Positions 28,625 through 37,083 of a stretch of DNA of 64,000 bases are shown piece after piece. Made by a program: the position numbers and the translations under genes. The stretch is taken from positions 89,133 through 153,132 of the forward strand of contig WRIS01000003.1 of NCBI GenBank assembly GCA_009782615.1, read 5' to 3'. Numbering within the stretch: position 1 is the first letter of the stretch; each line of letters starts with the position of its first letter. This DNA comes from Eggerthellaceae bacterium. GTDB lineage: Bacteria; Actinomycetota; Coriobacteriia; Coriobacteriales; Eggerthellaceae. Below the pieces are notes generated by a model. It did not search any database. It saw only the letters and a program-made list of their open reading frames with translations, and had not been told where the DNA came from.

Positions 28625-28775
28625 TAAATTTGTTGTTCTAAAAGACATGAATGTTTATTCAGGAAAAACTGCTCCTTGGTTCGGTGAGTCGGGAAATGGT
28701 GTACAATATAGAACAGAAAAACAGATTAAAGATTTGCTCGGAACCTATTTAAGCGGGATTAAGAATGAACATTAG
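28625..28775 (+). pseudogene. C-terminal fragment of a TNT-type toxin domain
   Basis: The fragment reads KFVVLKDMNVYSGKTAPWFG then ESGNGVQYRTEKQIKDLL to a stop at 28773. The APWFG...GxxxQY pattern is that of TNT (tuberculosis necrotizing toxin, NAD glycohydrolase) domains. The 5' part is missing at the repeat edge and is replaced by the repeat in an open frame. The downstream gene overlaps its end, as toxin-immunity pairs do. Confidence 0.6.
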
Positions 28776-29034
28776 AGAACTGAAACAACTTCTTGAAGAG
28801 AGCAATGTTTCAAAAAACATTTATGCAATATATTCTGACGATTACGTCTTTGGCGAGTGTTATGAGTATATTCGTGTTCTCGATAACGGAATGTTTGAAG
28901 TATGTAATGTTGATAGGGGCGAACGCTTCGATATACGAAGATTTGTTTCCGAGCATGATGCTTGTATGTATTTCCTCGAAGACGGATATTTCCCGCAGCT
29001 AAAAGAAGCAGAGGACGTAAAAGCTTACGCTTAA
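28765..29034 (+). CDS. putative immunity protein for the TNT-domain toxin
   Basis: The 89-aa acidic product (MNIRELKQLLEESNVSKNIY...) overlaps the toxin fragment by 11 bp. Small acidic proteins with a YEYIRVLDNGMFEV-like beta core and an RGER(F)xxxxF segment commonly follow TNT domains as immunity proteins. Function is inferred from position and style, not from a tested match. A terminator follows at 29064. Confidence 0.55.
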   Translation: MNIRELKQLLEESNVSKNIYAIYSDDYVFGECYEYIRVLDNGMFEVCNVDRGERFDIRRFVSEHDACMYFLEDGYFPQLKEAEDVKAYA

Positions 29035-29063
29035 GCACTAAACAAACATTTTTTGGCATTCCA

Positions 29064-29088
29064 GCCGTCCTTCGGGGCGGCTTTTTTA
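29064..29088 (+). terminator. rho-independent terminator
   Basis: The hairpin GCCGTCC-TTCG-GGGCGGC is followed by T6, after the putative immunity gene and before the phage scaffold gene. Confidence 0.75.
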
Positions 29089-29147
29089 TTGCCCTGAACG
29101 TGCCAGGTAAAACACGGATGAAAACACCAACGAACGGGAGAGAAGAA

Positions 29148-29614
29148 ATGACGAACGAACAACTGGAAACAGGAGAAGAAGCCGAATCGCAAGATACGGT
29201 TGAAGAAGAAGCTGTATCGGCAGAAGAAGTGGACACCACAGAAGAAGCCGAACAGGAAAAAAACCCAAAACAGGGGACGGATTCAAACCAATTACCACGC
29301 AAGAGGAACTTGACAGCATCGTTGCCAAACGAACTGCGCGTTATCGTCGCAGAATCGAAGAATATGAAGCGCGTGACCAAGTTGCAGCGTGGAAAAAGGA
29401 AGTATCCGAAGAACATGGTGTGCCGATCGGGATTTTAGAGGGCACAACAAAAGAGAAGCTGGCAGAACACGCAAAGCGCATTAAGCCATTTCTCGCATCA
29501 ACTGAAAAAAACACTGTTCCCGCAGTCCCTGGAGAGGGCTCACAACAAGCAAAAACACCAAAGGAATCTGCTGAGCGGGAAGCAGTAAGACAACTATTTG
29601 GAAAGAGAGAATGA
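29148..29614 (+). pseudogene. phage scaffold-like protein gene, frameshifted
   Basis: The frame starts MTNEQLETGEEAESQD after GGGAGAGAAG and is Glu-rich, as phage scaffold (DUF4355-like) proteins are. Near 29275 the frame is lost at a G-run. The continuation (DGFKPITTQEELDSIVAKR, later GVPIGILEGTTKEKL) is in another frame and ends at 29614. One missing G restores it. It lies directly before a capsid-gene start, as in many siphophages. Confidence 0.6.
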
Positions 29615-29615
29615 T

Positions 29616-29774
29616 ATGCCTAGTAATATTTTAACAACTGCCGACATTTCAATGCCAGATACTTTACTTCCTGGCATTTGGAAGAAGGCGCAAGGTTCTT
29701 CTGTCATTACGGCATTGTCCAGCGCAGAGCCGCAAATGAAGTATGGCACCGAAAACATTATGACCCTGGTTTGA
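29616..29774 (+). pseudogene. phage major capsid protein, N-terminal fragment ended by the repeat
   Basis: The frame MPSNILTTADISMPDTLLPG...EPQMKYGTENIMTL is a typical capsid-protein start after the scaffold gene. At 29769 the repeat begins and supplies the last codons, GTT TGA. Only 51 native codons remain of a gene normally near 300 codons. Confidence 0.6.
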
Positions 29775-29870
29775 TTACCAGTCAGAATGTCACTGCTCCA
29801 AAACTGTGTGAGGGTCGTGCTGCCCTGTTGGGCAGTTTGATTACCAGTCAGAATGTCACTGCTCCAAAAC
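29769..29870 (-). CRISPR. type II-like mini-array 2 (2 repeats, 1 spacer)
   Basis: Repeats are at 29769-29804 and 29835-29870, identical to those of mini-array 1, with a 30-bp spacer. Both flanks are phage coding sequence. Confidence 0.9.
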
Positions 29871-30351
29871 TAGGTATCTGTCTGCGCTTGGCGATATGGT
29901 TCCTGCGTCGTTCTCTGAATTTTCCACCATAAAAAACAGTGGTGGTGTTGATTGGGAAGAGCTAAAGCATAAGTATGCGCTAAAAAGCCACTACGATTTA
30001 GCAATCAACAAAGGCGACTTATCGCCGCTAGTTGGTTTTAGTCTATATATCAAGATGGATACGGCTATAAAGGAAAAGCTGCATGGACTTACTACCACAA
30101 ATGGAATCACTGTTACTGGGCACAGCTATCATTTTATCGATAGGATTTTTGGCAGCATTGAGCAGAAAAGAAGCGGTGTTTCTGTTGAAAGCGCACGCCG
30201 TACTATTCTTGATGGAAAAGACTTCAAAAAATTTGAAAAATCAACTAAAATAAATGGCAAGGATAACACTGTCAGCATTAACCATATCACTGGAAATCTG
30301 ATACAGGTCAACCCAAGAAAAGAGGTAAAAGTTAATGTTGGCGATAAGTGA
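29871..30351 (+). pseudogene. C-terminal part of a phage minor head protein
   Basis: The open frame enters from the repeat and reads TRYLSALGDMVPASFSEFST then IKNSGGVDWEELKHKYALKS. It ends with a domain like those found at the C-termini of phage head morphogenesis proteins (HSYHFIDRIFGSIEQKRSGV, later VSINHITGNLIQVNP; DUF4258-like). The 5' part is absent at the repeat border. An internal ATG at 29896 could start a shorter product. Confidence 0.6.
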
Positions 30352-30532
30352 ATTAGAAAACAAAATACTCAAGAAATATGGTCTTGAGATTGACGCTGAG
30401 GCAGAAATAAACGACGCTCTATCTGATATTGAAGACGTTATGCTCAATATTGGTTTTGATGACGATGACGAAATCAACGACAGCGGTAGAGAGCTGGAAA
30501 GAGTTTATGACGCTCTTTTTGACAATAATTAA
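30335..30532 (+). CDS. small acidic phage protein, function unknown
   Basis: The 65-aa product (MLAISELENKILKKYGLEID...) is rich in Asp and Glu and overlaps the end of the minor head fragment by 17 bp. By position it could be an immunity or accessory protein for the preceding C-terminal domain. No family recognised. Confidence 0.5.
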   Translation: MLAISELENKILKKYGLEIDAEAEINDALSDIEDVMLNIGFDDDDEINDSGRELERVYDALFDNN

Positions 30533-30618
30533 GCCTGATAGACGCGCATCAGTCTGACATCAGACTTAAAGAAAAGCAAACAGAAGCAAAGTCGCCTTTC
30601 GCTGCTCCATATATTTTC

Positions 30619-30651
30619 AACCCTTTACATTGCGTAGAGGGTTTTCTTATT
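30619..30651 (+). terminator. terminator after the phage small gene
   Basis: The hairpin AACCCT...AGGGTT (30619-30643) is followed by a T-rich run (TTCTTATT). Confidence 0.6.
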
Positions 30652-30694
30652 CCCATAAACACAATATATGGTATACTGTTGCTAATGAAGCACT

Positions 30695-30993
30695 GTTTGA
30701 TTACCAGTCAGAATGTCACTGCTCCAAAACGGACGGATCAGCGCCGCAATGACCAATAAGTTTGATTACCAGTCAGAATGTCACTGCTCCAAAACGGGTA
30801 AACAATAAACGTCCAATTACGCGCGGTTTGATTACCAGTCAGAATGTCACTGCTCCAAAACCTTCTATGTGAGCCTCGCCTGAAGCTCTGTAGTTTGATT
30901 ACCAGTCAGAATGTCACTGCTCCAAAACGCCTAAGAAATCGTCATCATCTTCAAAGTGTTTGATTACCAGTCAGAATGTCACTGCTCCAAAAC
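30695..30993 (-). CRISPR. type II-like mini-array 3 (5 repeats, 4 spacers)
   Basis: Repeats start at 30695, 30760, 30826, 30893 and 30958, each 36 bp and identical. Spacers are 29, 30, 31 and 29 bp. The right-hand repeat provides the last codons of the HipA-like gene. Confidence 0.95.
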
Positions 30994-32250
30994 CTCGGGC
31001 GCGGACTTGTCGGGTGTTGATGGGGTTTCAGCGCTTGCCGCTTTCATGTCCTTTGCAGCATCGGCAAGCGCTGCAAGCTTATCAGTTGCCCTTGTCTTTG
31101 CTTGGTGAAATTCTATGGTTCTTCCAAAGTCCTCTACTCTACTAGCAAAGTGGTGGCAAAGAGCATCTCGGCGATCGGATGTAATGGGTGGCGATTGAAG
31201 GAGTAGAGCATCAAATTCTTTTTCAATCCCTTGCAGCTTTGCTACATCAAAAGCTGCAAAAGAAGAAATAAGTTTTAGTTGTCTTTCTGGTGAATTGTGA
31301 AAAGGCTTTGCCTTGAAGTGGGGTTGAGGGGATATAAGTTGTGTGCGGGTGTCATACCAAAGACTTGACCCGCTATCAAATATTGGAGCCATTCCTATAA
31401 ATTTTAAGGTATTTACATCGCGCACAGCACCGAAATTACCATAGTGTCGATCTTCATTCATTATTAAATAATCAAGCGTAAGCATAAAGTCCAAGGTGGG
31501 AGCAGCATGAGGAATTTCTAAGACTTCACATTGTTTTAATAAATGTGTGCGGAATGAATCGTTATTTATTTTTTTAGAATGTTGCATAATTTGATACGCT
31601 GTTACAAGTTCTGTGTCTGGTGTTATAAAGTTTTTGCACACGCTGTATGGTTTATCATCTATGATAGCAAGAGTATAATCAACAAAATCAACCGCGTTTA
31701 GGCGGTTGAGGATTTTAGACACAAAGACCTCATTAATTGGTTCTTGCATAACAGTTCCGCTTCCTGCTTTAATCAAGCAGCGGTCACCTTCAACTATCTT
31801 CCATCGCTTTTTCAGCCAGCCATCAGACGTGTTGTCTGGGGACGCTAGGTCAATCTCGCCATTCTTGGCAAATTCACCAAACAACACATCACCCACTTCT
31901 TCTGAAAAGGGGTTGTTAAAAAAATTGACTTCTTCCCACTTGATGTCCTCGTGAGGTCTTATCCAATATTGATCCGAAAGCGATAATCCTAAACTTTTAG
32001 TAAGGAGATAGTTCTTTTCAATAATATTAAGTTCAGCTAGTGCGGGGGATAAGCCTTGTCTACTTGCAGGAATCGAACGTCCGCGCCACCAGTCATCAAG
32101 GTCAACTCGCAATAACTGTTTGTTTGGGGTTACGCCAACAGGCAAGTATTCTGGATTAAAAAGTTTCCCCGTTTTGATGATGCGTCCTCGGGCTTCATCT
32201 ATCTCACACGCTAAGATAGGTGTATTTTTATTCATAAGGGTGTAGTTCAC
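30979..32250 (-). CDS. HipA-like kinase-domain protein, C-terminus supplied by the CRISPR repeat
   Basis: The 423-aa product starts at GTG 32250 with AAAGG upstream. It has an N-terminal region with LPVGVTPN, and a kinase-like core with LIKAGSGTVMQEPINEVFVS and the catalytic NEDRHYGNFG (HipA-type DRHxxN). The Ala-rich tail ends ...SAPEVLEQ; the last four residues and stop come from the repeat at 30958-30993. Core motifs are intact, so the protein may work. No HipB-like partner is adjacent; proteins of this kind are common on mobile elements. Confidence 0.7.
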   Translation of the reverse strand: MNYTLMNKNTPILACEIDEARGRIIKTGKLFNPEYLPVGVTPNKQLLRVDLDDWWRGRSIPASRQGLSPALAELNIIEKNYLLTKSLGLSLSDQYWIRPHEDIKWEEVNFFNNPFSEEVGDVLFGEFAKNGEIDLASPDNTSDGWLKKRWKIVEGDRCLIKAGSGTVMQEPINEVFVSKILNRLNAVDFVDYTLAIIDDKPYSVCKNFITPDTELVTAYQIMQHSKKINNDSFRTHLLKQCEVLEIPHAAPTLDFMLTLDYLIMNEDRHYGNFGAVRDVNTLKFIGMAPIFDSGSSLWYDTRTQLISPQPHFKAKPFHNSPERQLKLISSFAAFDVAKLQGIEKEFDALLLQSPPITSDRRDALCHHFASRVEDFGRTIEFHQAKTRATDKLAALADAAKDMKAASAETPSTPDKSAPEVLEQ

Positions 32251-32308
32251 GGATTTGCCTTTCTTGTTGATTGAAAAAGTTCTTCTACCACGAAACTATA
32301 CTACCATG

Positions 32309-32409
32309 GTTTGATTACCAGTCAGAATGTCACTGCTCCAAAACTTATATATGCTGTTTCCATCCCTATCCTTGTTTGATTACCAGTCAGAATGTCACTG
32401 CTCCAAAAC
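32309..32409 (-). CRISPR. type II-like mini-array 4 (2 repeats, 1 spacer)
   Basis: Repeats are at 32309-32344 and 32374-32409, with a 29-bp spacer. The left flank is the promoter side of the HipA-like gene; the right flank is the cut phosphopantetheinyl transferase start. Confidence 0.92.
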
Positions 32410-32526
32410 GCCGAACAGAAATTTATTTGCACGAATACGCCTCTGTTCTGAAACAAGGCCTAGTAATTTTTGCCAAATATTTGGTTCTATTTCTTCCTCA
32501 ACATTAATCGCATACAGCTCAATCAT
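32395..32526 (-). pseudogene. N-terminal fragment of a 4'-phosphopantetheinyl transferase-like gene, ended by the repeat
   Basis: A 43-codon ORF reads MIELYAINVEEEIEPNIWQK, then LLGLVSEQRRIRANKFLFG, then VLEQ and stop. The first 39 residues look like the start of Sfp-type transferases; the final VLEQ-stop is repeat sequence. Its ATG overlaps the stop of the preceding gene (ATGATTGA), so the two formed an operon. Confidence 0.55.
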
Positions 32527-32902
32527 GTCGTAGTATTTCCGAAACTTCATCCATGCTGTAACATGCTTTTACGGTAAAATATCTGGATAGCTCAACAGAT
32601 TGTCCTTCCAACTCCTCTTTCAAGGAATTGTTTTGGTCAATAATGAAAAAAATATATCTGCAACCGGCTGCATACGCCTGAGGAATAAAGCGCTCAAATA
32701 CCCATTTTGTGTCCTCCGGATCATTCTCAAAACCATCCCTAGTATCCGCAACGTAGTGACAATTGTCATGTTTTTCCATCAGATCAATTGCATATCTAAG
32801 CGGCGCTTGATAGTCTTCCCCACAACAAAACTTTTTCCATTTAACGAAAACAACATTGTTGCTTTCGTCGTAGCAAACGTCGCAAAATTTTGAATTGTAC
32901 AT
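32519..32902 (-). CDS. conserved small protein, function unknown
   Basis: The start at 32902 (MYNSKFCDVCYDESNNVVFV) is chosen for AGGAGG upstream and gives 127 aa. It has an alternating alpha/beta pattern and conserved-looking stretches (FCCGEDYQAPLRYAIDLMEK, YVADTRDGFEN), somewhat STAS-like. It is coupled to a phosphopantetheinyl transferase start, hinting at a biosynthetic operon that was cut. Confidence 0.6.
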   Translation of the reverse strand: MYNSKFCDVCYDESNNVVFVKWKKFCCGEDYQAPLRYAIDLMEKHDNCHYVADTRDGFENDPEDTKWVFERFIPQAYAAGCRYIFFIIDQNNSLKEELEGQSVELSRYFTVKACYSMDEVSEILRHD

Positions 32903-32995
32903 ACTAGTACCCTCCTGTCGTTTCATTAATTATTAGCCGCTATTCCCTATCGCTAAGTACTTCTCCATATGCTATTCTATTGATTTTAATCATGA

Positions 32996-33229
32996 GTTTG
33001 ATTACCAGTCAGAATGTCACTGCTCCAAAACCTCGGTGTGCCATTGAAGCCCTCTCGCTTCAGTTTGATTACCAGTCAGAATGTCACTGCTCCAAAACAA
33101 TACAAACCGCCACGATGCCGCAACTGGGTTTGATTACCAGTCAGAATGTCACTGCTCCAAAACCTCGCCGCCATATCTCAAAGACTTGGCGCAGTTTGAT
33201 TACCAGTCAGAATGTCACTGCTCCAAAAC
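32996..33229 (-). CRISPR. type II-like mini-array 5 (5 repeats, 4 spacers)
   Basis: Repeats start at 32996, 33063, 33128 and 33194 (each 36 bp, identical; four full copies are placed by position, and the title count of the group should be read as four). Spacers are 31, 29 and 30 bp. The rightmost repeat supplies the end of the HicB-like gene. Confidence 0.85.
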
Positions 33230-33664
33230 CTTTGGTCGCCCTGCTCCTTGGCGGCGCTCCTGATAGGCGATAACGCTTTTCTGATTAATAAGTCTACTCG
33301 TTCCAACCTTTTCACTCTGTATGTCTCCTGACTTAATGAGTGCCTGAATCCTAACATGCGAAACACCCAACATGTCGCTAGCTTCCTTCACGGTCACATA
33401 GCGTTCGGTAAAATCGAGAGCATCCATGTTTACGGCAAAAACTGCAATACTTCCAGCGCCATCAGTCTTATTTCCAAAGGTAGCAGCAGGAATACTGTCT
33501 CCCGATTCTGTTATCTCTTGCAACATGAGACCAAGAGCATCATAACCCATTAAATAGGCATCCTCTAAGTCGTTTCCCTGCGTTGTACATCCTGGAATAT
33601 CAGGAAACTCTACGCTATATCCGCTTTCCTCTGGTGTGATAATCGCTTCATACACCTTAATCAT
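33215..33664 (-). CDS. HicB-like antitoxin with helix-turn-helix, C-terminus supplied by the repeat
   Basis: The 149-aa product has an N-terminal HicB fold (YEAIITPEESGYSVEFPDIP, GCTTQGND) and a C-terminal excisionase-type HTH (RYVTVKEASDMLGVSHVRI). It ends GRPK followed by VLEQ from the repeat, so only a few native residues are lost. No HicA toxin gene is adjacent. HicB normally masks its toxin and represses its own promoter. Confidence 0.7.
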   Translation of the reverse strand: MIKVYEAIITPEESGYSVEFPDIPGCTTQGNDLEDAYLMGYDALGLMLQEITESGDSIPAATFGNKTDGAGSIAVFAVNMDALDFTERYVTVKEASDMLGVSHVRIQALIKSGDIQSEKVGTSRLINQKSVIAYQERRQGAGRPKVLEQ

Positions 33665-33695
33665 ATCTTCTCACCTTCCTGCCTTAAACCTTTCG

Positions 33696-33724
33696 GGGAT
33701 CACCCCCGCCTGTGCGGGGAATAC
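33696..33724 (-). CRISPR. solitary type I-E-like repeat
   Basis: Read on the minus strand the 29 bp begin GTATTCCCCGCACAGG and end CGGGGGTGATCCC, the standard form of type I-E repeats. It is a single copy with no second repeat or I-E cas genes in the window. It separates the HicB segment from the next gene segment. Confidence 0.75.
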
Positions 33725-33786
33725 AAATACCAAGTGTATAGTAAAAGTGATATGATGAGCCATAGATCTTGAAGGAGGTGTTAAGC

Positions 33787-34011
33787 ATGGCTGAACAGAT
33801 AATTGACCTGGAAACCTCCATGAGGATGAATGCGGAAGGTTGCTCTTCTTTTGATGACTACCTTGACAAAAAACTAGACGAAATCATTAAAAGGATTGAC
33901 GGCAGCGCGGAAAGGCTCTACACCCCAGACGAAATGCGAGAGCACCTTGGAGCGAAGTGGGGAAGCTATGCGAGAAAGTGCCCCCTTACGCGGGGTGCAA
34001 CAAGCGATTAA
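33787..34011 (+). CDS. small protein of unknown function, 3' end altered
   Basis: The start at 33787 (MAEQIIDLETSMRMNAEG) follows a strong GGAGG. The 74-aa product looks like a small helical antitoxin-type protein. The final residues (KCPLTRGATSD) are read from an I-C-repeat-like GC-rich sequence at about 33980-34003, suggesting the native end is lost. Confidence 0.5.
   Translation: MAEQIIDLETSMRMNAEGCSSFDDYLDKKLDEIIKRIDGSAERLYTPDEMREHLGAKWGSYARKCPLTRGATSD
33980..34003. repeat. left arm of an inverted pair, type I-C-repeat-like
   Basis: GTGCCCCCTTACGCGGGGTG followed by CAAC resembles a decayed type I-C CRISPR repeat. A shorter inverted match (TTGCACCCCGC) lies at about 34660-34670. The two bound the nucleotidyltransferase segment. 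Confidence 0.35.
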
Positions 34012-34201
34012 CTGGTTCGTCTCCGGGTAATCCATAGGTAACGAACTGGTTTTCGAGAGAGCCGTAAGGCCCTAAAAGCTGGATGCCTGTTTCGAGGATG
34101 TTGTTCGTAAACCCGCTCCTGTCGCAGTCTGCCTCAATAAGGTGGGCTTCAACAGGATGGTAATTCAAGGCCCCGATTCCATAGTAATCAAAGTTCGACA
34201 G
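34004..34201 (-). pseudogene. fragment of a minimal-nucleotidyltransferase-like gene (inverted copy)
   Basis: The minus-strand frame reads NYHPVEAHLIEADCDRSGFT then NNILETGIQLLGP. This matches the end of the plus-strand gene at 34290-34614 (YPVEAHLVEAAECTSGF, ILDTGIKLLDP). The N-terminal catalytic part is missing. It runs into the I-C-like sequence at its 3' end. Confidence 0.5.
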
Positions 34202-34289
34202 ATTGACACCAAAATCAAAAGGGGGTTTAACTCATGTGCCAAACCTCCACTCTGAGGCTTCGTATCCACTCAGCCCCACAAGGTACTAT

Positions 34290-34614
34290 ATGTTGAAAGA
34301 GCCAGGCTATGTTAAGATGGTTTATGATCTTGCTCTTTTGTTTGGAGTGGAAGCCCAAAAGCTCCATCCAAGAAGCTATGTTTGTCTTTTTGGCTCACAC
34401 GCTAAAGGAACGGCTCGCCCAAACTCTGGCGTAGACATTGCTGTTATTGTCGAAAGGATTGATGGCCAGCGAGCTCTTTAGACGAGAGCGTTATTCTTAC
34501 CCTTCTTACAGAAGACTTTTACCCTGTTGAAGCGCATCTCGTCGAAGCCGCCGAATGCACAAGCGGGTTTCTCGGGATTATTCTTGACACGGGAATTAAA
34601 CTTTTAGACCCGTG
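34290..34614 (+). pseudogene. minimal nucleotidyltransferase-like gene, frameshifted
   Basis: The first part (from MLKEPGYVKMVYDLALLFG) carries the nucleotidyltransferase motif LFGSHAKGTARPNSGVDIAV. The frame ends in TAG at 34479; the continuation DESVILTLLTEDFYPVEAHL is in the next frame and ends at 34614. Such MNT proteins pair with HEPN toxins. No HEPN gene is seen. Confidence 0.55.
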
Positions 34615-34657
34615 AGCACCCAAGAGGCAACTCCCGAAGACAATCTGCCCAAGCACC

Positions 34658-34680
34658 TATTGCACCCCGCATGAGAGGAC
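34658..34680. repeat. right arm of the I-C-like inverted pair
   Basis: TATTGCACCCCGCATGAGAG mirrors 33986-34003 (shared core GCGGGGTGCAA on the other strand). The rest of 34615-34744 shows no gene. Confidence 0.35.
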
Positions 34681-34744
34681 TTCTCCCCTAGAGAGGGTCA
34701 GTTTACACCAGTGGAGACAATGCAAGATGTGTGTAGCGTTGCTA

Positions 34745-37083
34745 ACCTACAACAGTAGAATTTAATACCTGGTCTAGCCAAGAAGGCTACTACTACACAG
34801 TAGGAGCATCTACAGAAGTAGAAATTTAATACCTGGTCTAGCCCTTGAGCTTACATACCTGCCAACTGGTATCTACAGAAGTAGAAATTTAATACCTGGT
34901 CTAGCCCTCAATATCGTCAAAAAAGAAGCTACCTATCTACAGAAGTAGAAATTTAATACCTGGTCTAGCCAGCGTGAGTGGGTGGTTGACCAATAAAATC
35001 TACAGAAGTAGAAATTTAATACCTGGTCTAGCCCTTAGTTCGCAACATCAAAAGAGAATTGATCTACAGAAGTAGAAATTTAATACCTGGTCTAGCCCAT
35101 TAGATCATCAATAGCAAGTCTGATATCTACAGAAGTAGAAATTTAATACCTGGTCTAGCCAATATGGTACCCGTAATCTCATTTTTGAATCTACAGAAGT
35201 AGAAATTTAATACCTGGTCTAGCCTTGATGATATAGACTTGTCTCTTTGCGATCTACAGAAGTAGAAATTTAATACCTGGTCTAGCCCTGTAAAGACGTG
35301 AAAGCCGCTTGCAGAATCTACAGAAGTAGAAATTTAATACCTGGTCTAGCCGTTTTCTCTCTCCACTGGACTTGTTATTATCTACAGAAGTAGAAATTTA
35401 ATACCTGGTCTAGCCTGCCAAAAGTAATAGACGCGGCTAGAGAATCTACAGAAGTAGAAATTTAATACCTGGTCTAGCCTATGTTCATCGAACAATCCCT
35501 TATCTTGATCTACAGAAGTAGAAATTTAATACCTGGTCTAGCCCCAATTGTTTGTACCGTAGCGAATGCCAATCTACAGAAGTAGAAATTTAATACCTGG
35601 TCTAGCCTGCAAAAGCAACAAAAGCGGCATCCGCAAATCTACAGAAGTAGAAATTTAATACCTGGTCTAGCCCAAACTTGCGTCCCATCTTACCACTGTC
35701 AATCTACAGAAGTAGAAATTTAATACCTGGTCTAGCCCCCAACTGGAACAGAGGGCGAGGTTGGAGATCTACAGAAGTAGAAATTTAATACCTGGTCTAG
35801 CCGATATAGATCTCAATGCAGACGAATCAGAATCTACAGAAGTAGAAATTTAATACCTGGTCTAGCCCAACATACTGTTCATTTTACGGGGTTTGATCTA
35901 CAGAAGTAGAAATTTAATACCTGGTCTAGCCCGCAAGAGTCGTAACTTTGTATATACACATCTACAGAAGTAGAAATTTAATACCTGGTCTAGCCTTAGC
36001 ACTAAATCGCACGGGCAAAACCTATCTACAGAAGTAGAAATTTAATACCTGGTCTAGCCATTATTAAAGGGGATGATGCCGTGTCTCATCTACAGAAGTA
36101 GAAATTTAATACCTGGTCTAGCCTGTGGAAGTCGTTTTGTAATCCTCGTAATCTACAGAAGTAGAAATTTAATACCTGGTCTAGCCAAAGCGCACAGGAA
36201 GCATTGAACGTCTAATCTACAGAAGTAGAAATTTAATACCTGGTCTAGCCTCCAGCCATAGGTAGCGGAATGGATGCGATCTACAGAAGTAGAAATTTAA
36301 TACCTGGTCTAGCCCATGCTATCGCGCCGCTTATGATGGACTTATCTACAGAAGTAGAAATTTAATACCTGGTCTAGCCTTGACAAAGAGGGAAACCTCG
36401 TTGTCGGATCTACAGAAGTAGAAATTTAATACCTGGTCTAGCCCATAAGAACTTTAGCATAGCAAAGTCTATCTACAGAAGTAGAAATTTAATACCTGGT
36501 CTAGCCTTTTTTCAAAGTCACTGGGTTCTTTCCCATCTACAGAAGTAGAAATTTAATACCTGGTCTAGCCCAAGTCTCGCAAGGTGCGCTTATTTTCCTA
36601 TCTACAGAAGTAGAAATTTAATACCTGGTCTAGCCCGCGGTGACACCCTCGGCAAAGACTTCACATCTACAGAAGTAGAAATTTAATACCTGGTCTAGCC
36701 CATAAGCTATACTTGAGCAGTTGAAACAATCTACAGAAGTAGAAATTTAATACCTGGTCTAGCCTCAACCGCCACGGCGGTGGTTATCTTCCTATCTACA
36801 GAAGTAGAAATTTAATACCTGGTCTAGCCGACGAGTTGTACCCAGGCGGTATAGACATCTACAGAAGTAGAAATTTAATACCTGGTCTAGCCCTTCGGAC
36901 GAGAAACCATCCATCCATAATCTACAGAAGTAGAAATTTAATACCTGGTCTAGCCTTTCAGCGGCGTTGGCTGATGCTTGTGCATCTACAGAAGTAGAAA
37001 TTTAATACCTGGTCTAGCCGACCCATAGACAACGAGCCACCTTCTAAATCTACAGAAGTAGAAATTTAATACCTGGTCTAGCC
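34745..37083 (-). CRISPR. type V-A array, 37 repeats and 36 spacers
   Basis: Thirty-six full 36-bp repeats and one decayed 35-bp copy at 34745-34779 are counted. On the minus strand the repeat starts GGCTAGACCAGGTATT and ends AAATTTCTACTTCTGTAGAT, which holds the Cas12a pseudoknot stem TCTAC...GTAGA. Spacers are 27-29 bp. The decayed copy is distal; the leader side is at the right next to cas2, so crRNAs are made from the minus strand. All full repeats look identical, and no two spacers looked alike by eye, consistent with an array recently active in acquisition. Confidence 0.98.

Noticed and set aside
28625..32995. A shared PAM next to the segment edges
   Set aside because: I compared the bases inside each edge in both orientations (for example CATTTGCG, TTGTGTTT, TTTTTCAA, GAGAAGTA on one side) and saw no common motif. 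This neither proves nor excludes that edges are former spacers.
35288..35315. A Cas12a spacer that seemed to match the HipA-like gene end
   Set aside because: Similarity to the Ala/Lys-rich tail (KDMKAASAE) is partial with several gaps; it is not a protospacer match by eye.
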